A program made the translations under genes and the position numbers. The notes under the pieces are model-generated. The model did not search any database. It saw only the letters and a program-made list of their open reading frames with translations, and was not told the DNA's origin. A stretch of DNA of 64,000 nt, from assembly GCA_025345505.1 (NCBI GenBank), contig JANVCC010000021.1:25593440-25657439 (forward strand), written 5' to 3'. This stretch comes from Todiramphus chloris collaris. Taxonomy: Eukaryota; Chordata; Aves; Coraciiformes; Alcedinidae. How positions within the stretch are numbered: position 1 is the stretch's first letter; every line of letters starts with the position of its first letter. Shown in pieces: positions 60,601 through 64,000 of this stretch.

Positions 60601-62465
60601 AAACAAAATGACACTGGTTTTGGAGGTGGTCCCTGGAACAAATTATCCCCAGATCTTTGCCACATATTGACTCAGAAACAGTTGTTTGGAGAGATCATCC
60701 CAGAACCTGGGACTGAGCCAGCAATTAAGCAGCGCCTACAATAAAGGATCTAAAACTCTACTCCTCTCTCTTGCCTTCTTTTATTTAGCACACAATGACA
60801 ATTTGTGCTTTCAACCTAAGGACTGACAATGGTCAGAAGTGATTATAATATATCATCACCAGGATAGATGCAGTACAGTCACATGAAGGATTTCTGTGAG
60901 ATATAAGAGCCTAGAGGTCAAGGCTATGTTACACACAGCTTTAGCTGTCATTTACTTTAGCCACACATTTGTGACACAGCAAATGATGTGGTATGGCTCC
61001 ACGCTTAAAGAAAAGTTCTCCTGAAGCTTTGTAGCCAAACCTGATGAGTGTGAACTGCCCACTTTAACTGGACAATCAAGCTCCACATTTGTCTATTTTG
61101 GCTTCGAAAAAGTTCCCCCAACCACATTAGCAAAGTATTTGAGGACATTTACAGAAGCATAATTAGACAGGCATTCATTTCCTTCCTCCTCTTCTGCTTC
61201 TCTTATTGCCTACCCCAGCAAAACAAAGAAAGTATTTTTACAATTATTTTGGACTGGCAGCAGACAGAACCAAATACATTTCCCTACTGCTCTCCATATA
61301 TAGGCCCTAAACCAAAACTTGTTTATTCCTGTTGATTTCAAGACCTTTTCATACCTATGTCTTAATATTGCATCACTGGCCTGATGCTCTGGGGTATGGA
61401 TCCAGAACCCCCTGTAGGATGTAGGGCTTTTGTTAGATGCAACAGCTTTCCTAAAATGAAGATTTAAAGTGGATCCTTTGCCATGTCTCTGATTGCTTCA
61501 TCTTGTGCAACACAAAGCCACTAGTTTTGAAACAATGCCATAGGAACAGCATCTTGTGCCAGATACCACATTTATTCAGGGTTACTTGAGCAGAAGTAAT
61601 GAGAAGCATTAAAGCAATGTTTACATAATGAAATGTAATATCAATCATGTTATGTACATTAGTGATAAGAGTAGGGATTGAGTTGTTTTGGACAAAACTG
61701 AGCCTTCTTCTTGAGAGTGGAAAATTACTAGCAGACTGCAAATTTACCCCTCTATTTTTAATGCTATTTTCACCTAGTATTAATAAGTTTGATTGTATCT
61801 CTAAATTCACATTGAGACTTCTGGTGAAGAATTCCTTTCTGAAGGGAGTCACCAACACAGATTCACAACAAACAAGCTAGAGGGCAAAAAGCAGAGTTCA
61901 GAGACAGTGTGACCTACATGACCTACATATGGATGACCCCATATCCCACTTATGTGAAGATCTACATCAGGGTCCCCAAATCTTCTTCCTATAAAACTTA
62001 AATATAAATAAACTATAAATTATAAATAAAAATAAAATATATTATATTTAAAAATATACAATATATAATATGTAAAATAAAAATTAAAATGATAAAACTT
62101 CAACTACAAAACTTGCACTGAGGCTAATCATCCTTGAATTAGAGAGAAGTTCCTTATCTCTGTAGTTTGGTCATACAGAGAATAAAAGCCAAGTAATTTA
62201 CACAAGGGTATAAGAAGGAAATTGGGCAATGTTGTCTGGACTGGACCTTTCCAAGAGGGAGGCCGGCAGCAGTTTGTCCCCTTCATCTGCTTACCTCCAG
62301 GGGGACAACGCAGTTGAGGTAGTTCTCATGGCACTGATAAGAAGGCATGTGCTGGCTCTGGAATAATAATTAATGTGGTTTTTTCCTGCTTAAGCATCTT
62401 ACTTTTGCTGACCCAAGAAAACCTGATGGTTCTTCACAGGTGCAGAGGAGAACAATGCTTATTGC
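57667..62465. other. Non-coding AT-rich sequence with small repeats
   Basis: Contains a 9-bp-arm hairpin at 60,037-60,060, an A-rich (CAAA) tract at about 60,268-60,317, a TGACCT direct repeat at 61,910-61,924 and an extremely AT-rich stretch at about 61,997-62,100. No coding domain found. Confidence 0.4.
61997..62100. repeat. Extremely AT-rich tract
   Basis: About 100 bases of nearly pure A/T with imperfect AAATATA/TATAAAT units, a degenerate AT-rich satellite-like patch. Confidence 0.75.
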
Positions 62466-62537
62466 AAGGAGATTGGGCTAGATAGCCTTTAAAGGTCCCT
62501 TCCAACCCAAACCATCCTATGATTCTGTAACTCTGTG
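62466..62537 (+). mobile_element. CR1 LINE 3'-end fragment
   Basis: The block has the conserved CR1 tail order: ATTGGGCTAGATAGCCTTTA, GGTCCCTTCCAACCCAAACC, then terminal 8-mers ATCCTATG, ATTCTGTA, ACTCTGTG. Only the last about 70 bases are kept. Confidence 0.9.
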
Positions 62538-64000
62538 ACATTGCATGGTCCACAAACCAGATGGCTGTACCTCTTCCACAAGACTGCGTTCCCTGTTAGG
62601 TAAAATTATTTGAAAGCAAAGTATTATGATGACTGTTACATAGATTGCGCATACTTAGCTGAGTATGTTTATCTTTTCCTTTATTTTGTTTACTGCTGTC
62701 TATAATGAATCTCCCAGCATTTGGTGCAAAATCTGCTCAAGCTAGGGGAAAGCTGTAACTGACCAACCTTTCTCCAAGCTGAAGCAGGAAGATGGATCCT
62801 GCAGTATGCTGTCTCCTCAGCAAAATACAGACCAACTTTTCCTCCAGCTTTCACACTCCTATATTTTTGGTCATATGTGCTAGCTAGAATCACCTCAGGC
62901 ACATGGTAGCACATGGCAAAACAGGGCAGAAAACCTGGCAGTGATGCGAATCACTAGCTACAGAACAGATGCAAACAATGTAGCAGCTCTTAAAAAGAGA
63001 GGCAAAGGGCTGTGACACTGCAGAACAGCCTGAAGAACAGGAAGAAACAGCTGCTCAAAAATATGTCCGTGACCTTTCCATGACAAACCCAGTGGGGATT
63101 AGATCCATTCTACAAATGGTAAGGGAACAGCCAAATGAAGTGCAAACTGCAGAGGCAGACTGAAACAGGGACTGGACAAAGACCAAAAGGATGAGGCAAC
63201 TGAGACCCCACATATAGAAGAGGAGAAAAGTAAAGCTTTGTGTCAAGGCAGAATCCTAAAAAAGCCCACAGGAAAAGCAGATGGCAAATATGTATGGTAA
63301 CAGTGTTTAACACCTGCAACAGGTGTGTTATTCTTTTGGTACAAAGAAAATGGTTCCAAGCACCTATGACCACAGTGCAAGCACTGCAAGAAACCTGGCA
63401 GAAAGGATGAGCAGTCCCAGGCAATTACTTTGCATAGAAGGAAAGGAGTTCAAAATATTACAAAAGGAAAACACAATAGAGAGCCAGGACAAGGACTGTC
63501 TTAACAAAAGTGTTGCTAGATTTACTGAGTTATGCTCTAGAATTTCTAATCATCATATTCCCTATAGGAACAAATGACACCAATGAAGTACATTTATATA
63601 ATATATAAGCAACTGTTTCTTCAGACGGTTTAAAAAAAAAAAAAAAACTAAAAAAAAATGAACTGTGCAGCAGAAGTTTTTCCGTGCCAAGCATGGGTGA
63701 AGAAAGTAAATTGCTGATACTGGAAGCCAACCAAGGGAAGATCTGATAGGGTAGGTTGGAGGGTTTTGAATGCACAGATCACTGGAATGCCTCCTGCAGC
63801 CAGAGCCAACTGTTTGGATTACACTGTCTCCACTTATGCAGATAGATAGCCAGCCTCTTGGGCTCAGAACTGGCAGGGCCTGTTAGGCAGGCTGTAAACC
63901 TTCAGGAAAAGGAGGGAAAGGGAAAGCTTTAACTTAATTTGAATAATCCAGTTTGTACTTCCAACATACAAATTAAGCGAGAAACTAAAATTGTTCTGAA
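62538..64000. other. Non-coding sequence, nothing recognised
   Basis: Unique sequence with an A-rich run (63,632-63,658). Open frames at 62,690-63,577 on both strands have no recognisable domain. Confidence 0.4.

Overview
The window looks like 64 kb of avian (or closely related sauropsid) nuclear DNA. The evidence is the CR1 LINE copies with their (ATTCTRTG)n 3' ends, the AT-rich and CpG-poor base composition, the absence of L1/Alu-type repeats, and the lack of any bacterial-style gene packing. No multi-exon gene, rRNA, tRNA gene or CRISPR array can be supported. Almost all open frames over 60 codons appear to be chance frames or shadows of repeats. The window is therefore most likely a gene desert or the inside of a very large intron. 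The sequence alone does not identify the species or the neighbouring gene.

Layout. 1-9.9 kb is unique AT-rich sequence with two short CR1 3' ends, a tRNA-like ancient repeat near 1.1 kb, a decayed repeat near 5.85 kb and a purine-rich tract at 6.06-6.42 kb. A 100-N assembly gap lies inside a poly-A run at 9.9-10.08 kb. 10.1-26.7 kb is mostly unique sequence; it holds a 58-codon candidate membrane micropeptide at 24.66 kb and a possible POU/SOX site cluster at 22.2 kb. 26.76-30.44 kb is a long, old CR1 element whose 5' part is split by a second, 5'-truncated CR1, and it carries a run of 30 C. 30.4-53.2 kb is again unique sequence with a 42-bp perfect palindrome (33.18 kb), an imperfect tRNA-like palindrome (35.5 kb), a block that looks like a conserved non-coding element (37.0-37.3 kb), a short reverse CR1 (45.06 kb), a T/G tract (46.3 kb) and an exact 55-bp tandem duplication (48.2 kb). 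53.26-54.34 kb is a reverse-strand CR1 that keeps a recognisable reverse-transcriptase palm. 54.3-64 kb is unique sequence with a small CpG cluster at 57.57-57.66 kb and one more CR1 3' end at 62.47 kb.

The only recognised protein-coding content is broken CR1 ORF2 (endonuclease plus reverse transcriptase). The best host candidate is the small ORF at 24,663-24,839, which has a strong start context, a splice-acceptor-like sequence just upstream and one predicted membrane segment; it is unproven. No clearly novel multi-gene system was found. The most unusual structures are the 42-bp palindrome, the tRNA-like inverted pair, the nested CR1 and the exact tandem duplication.
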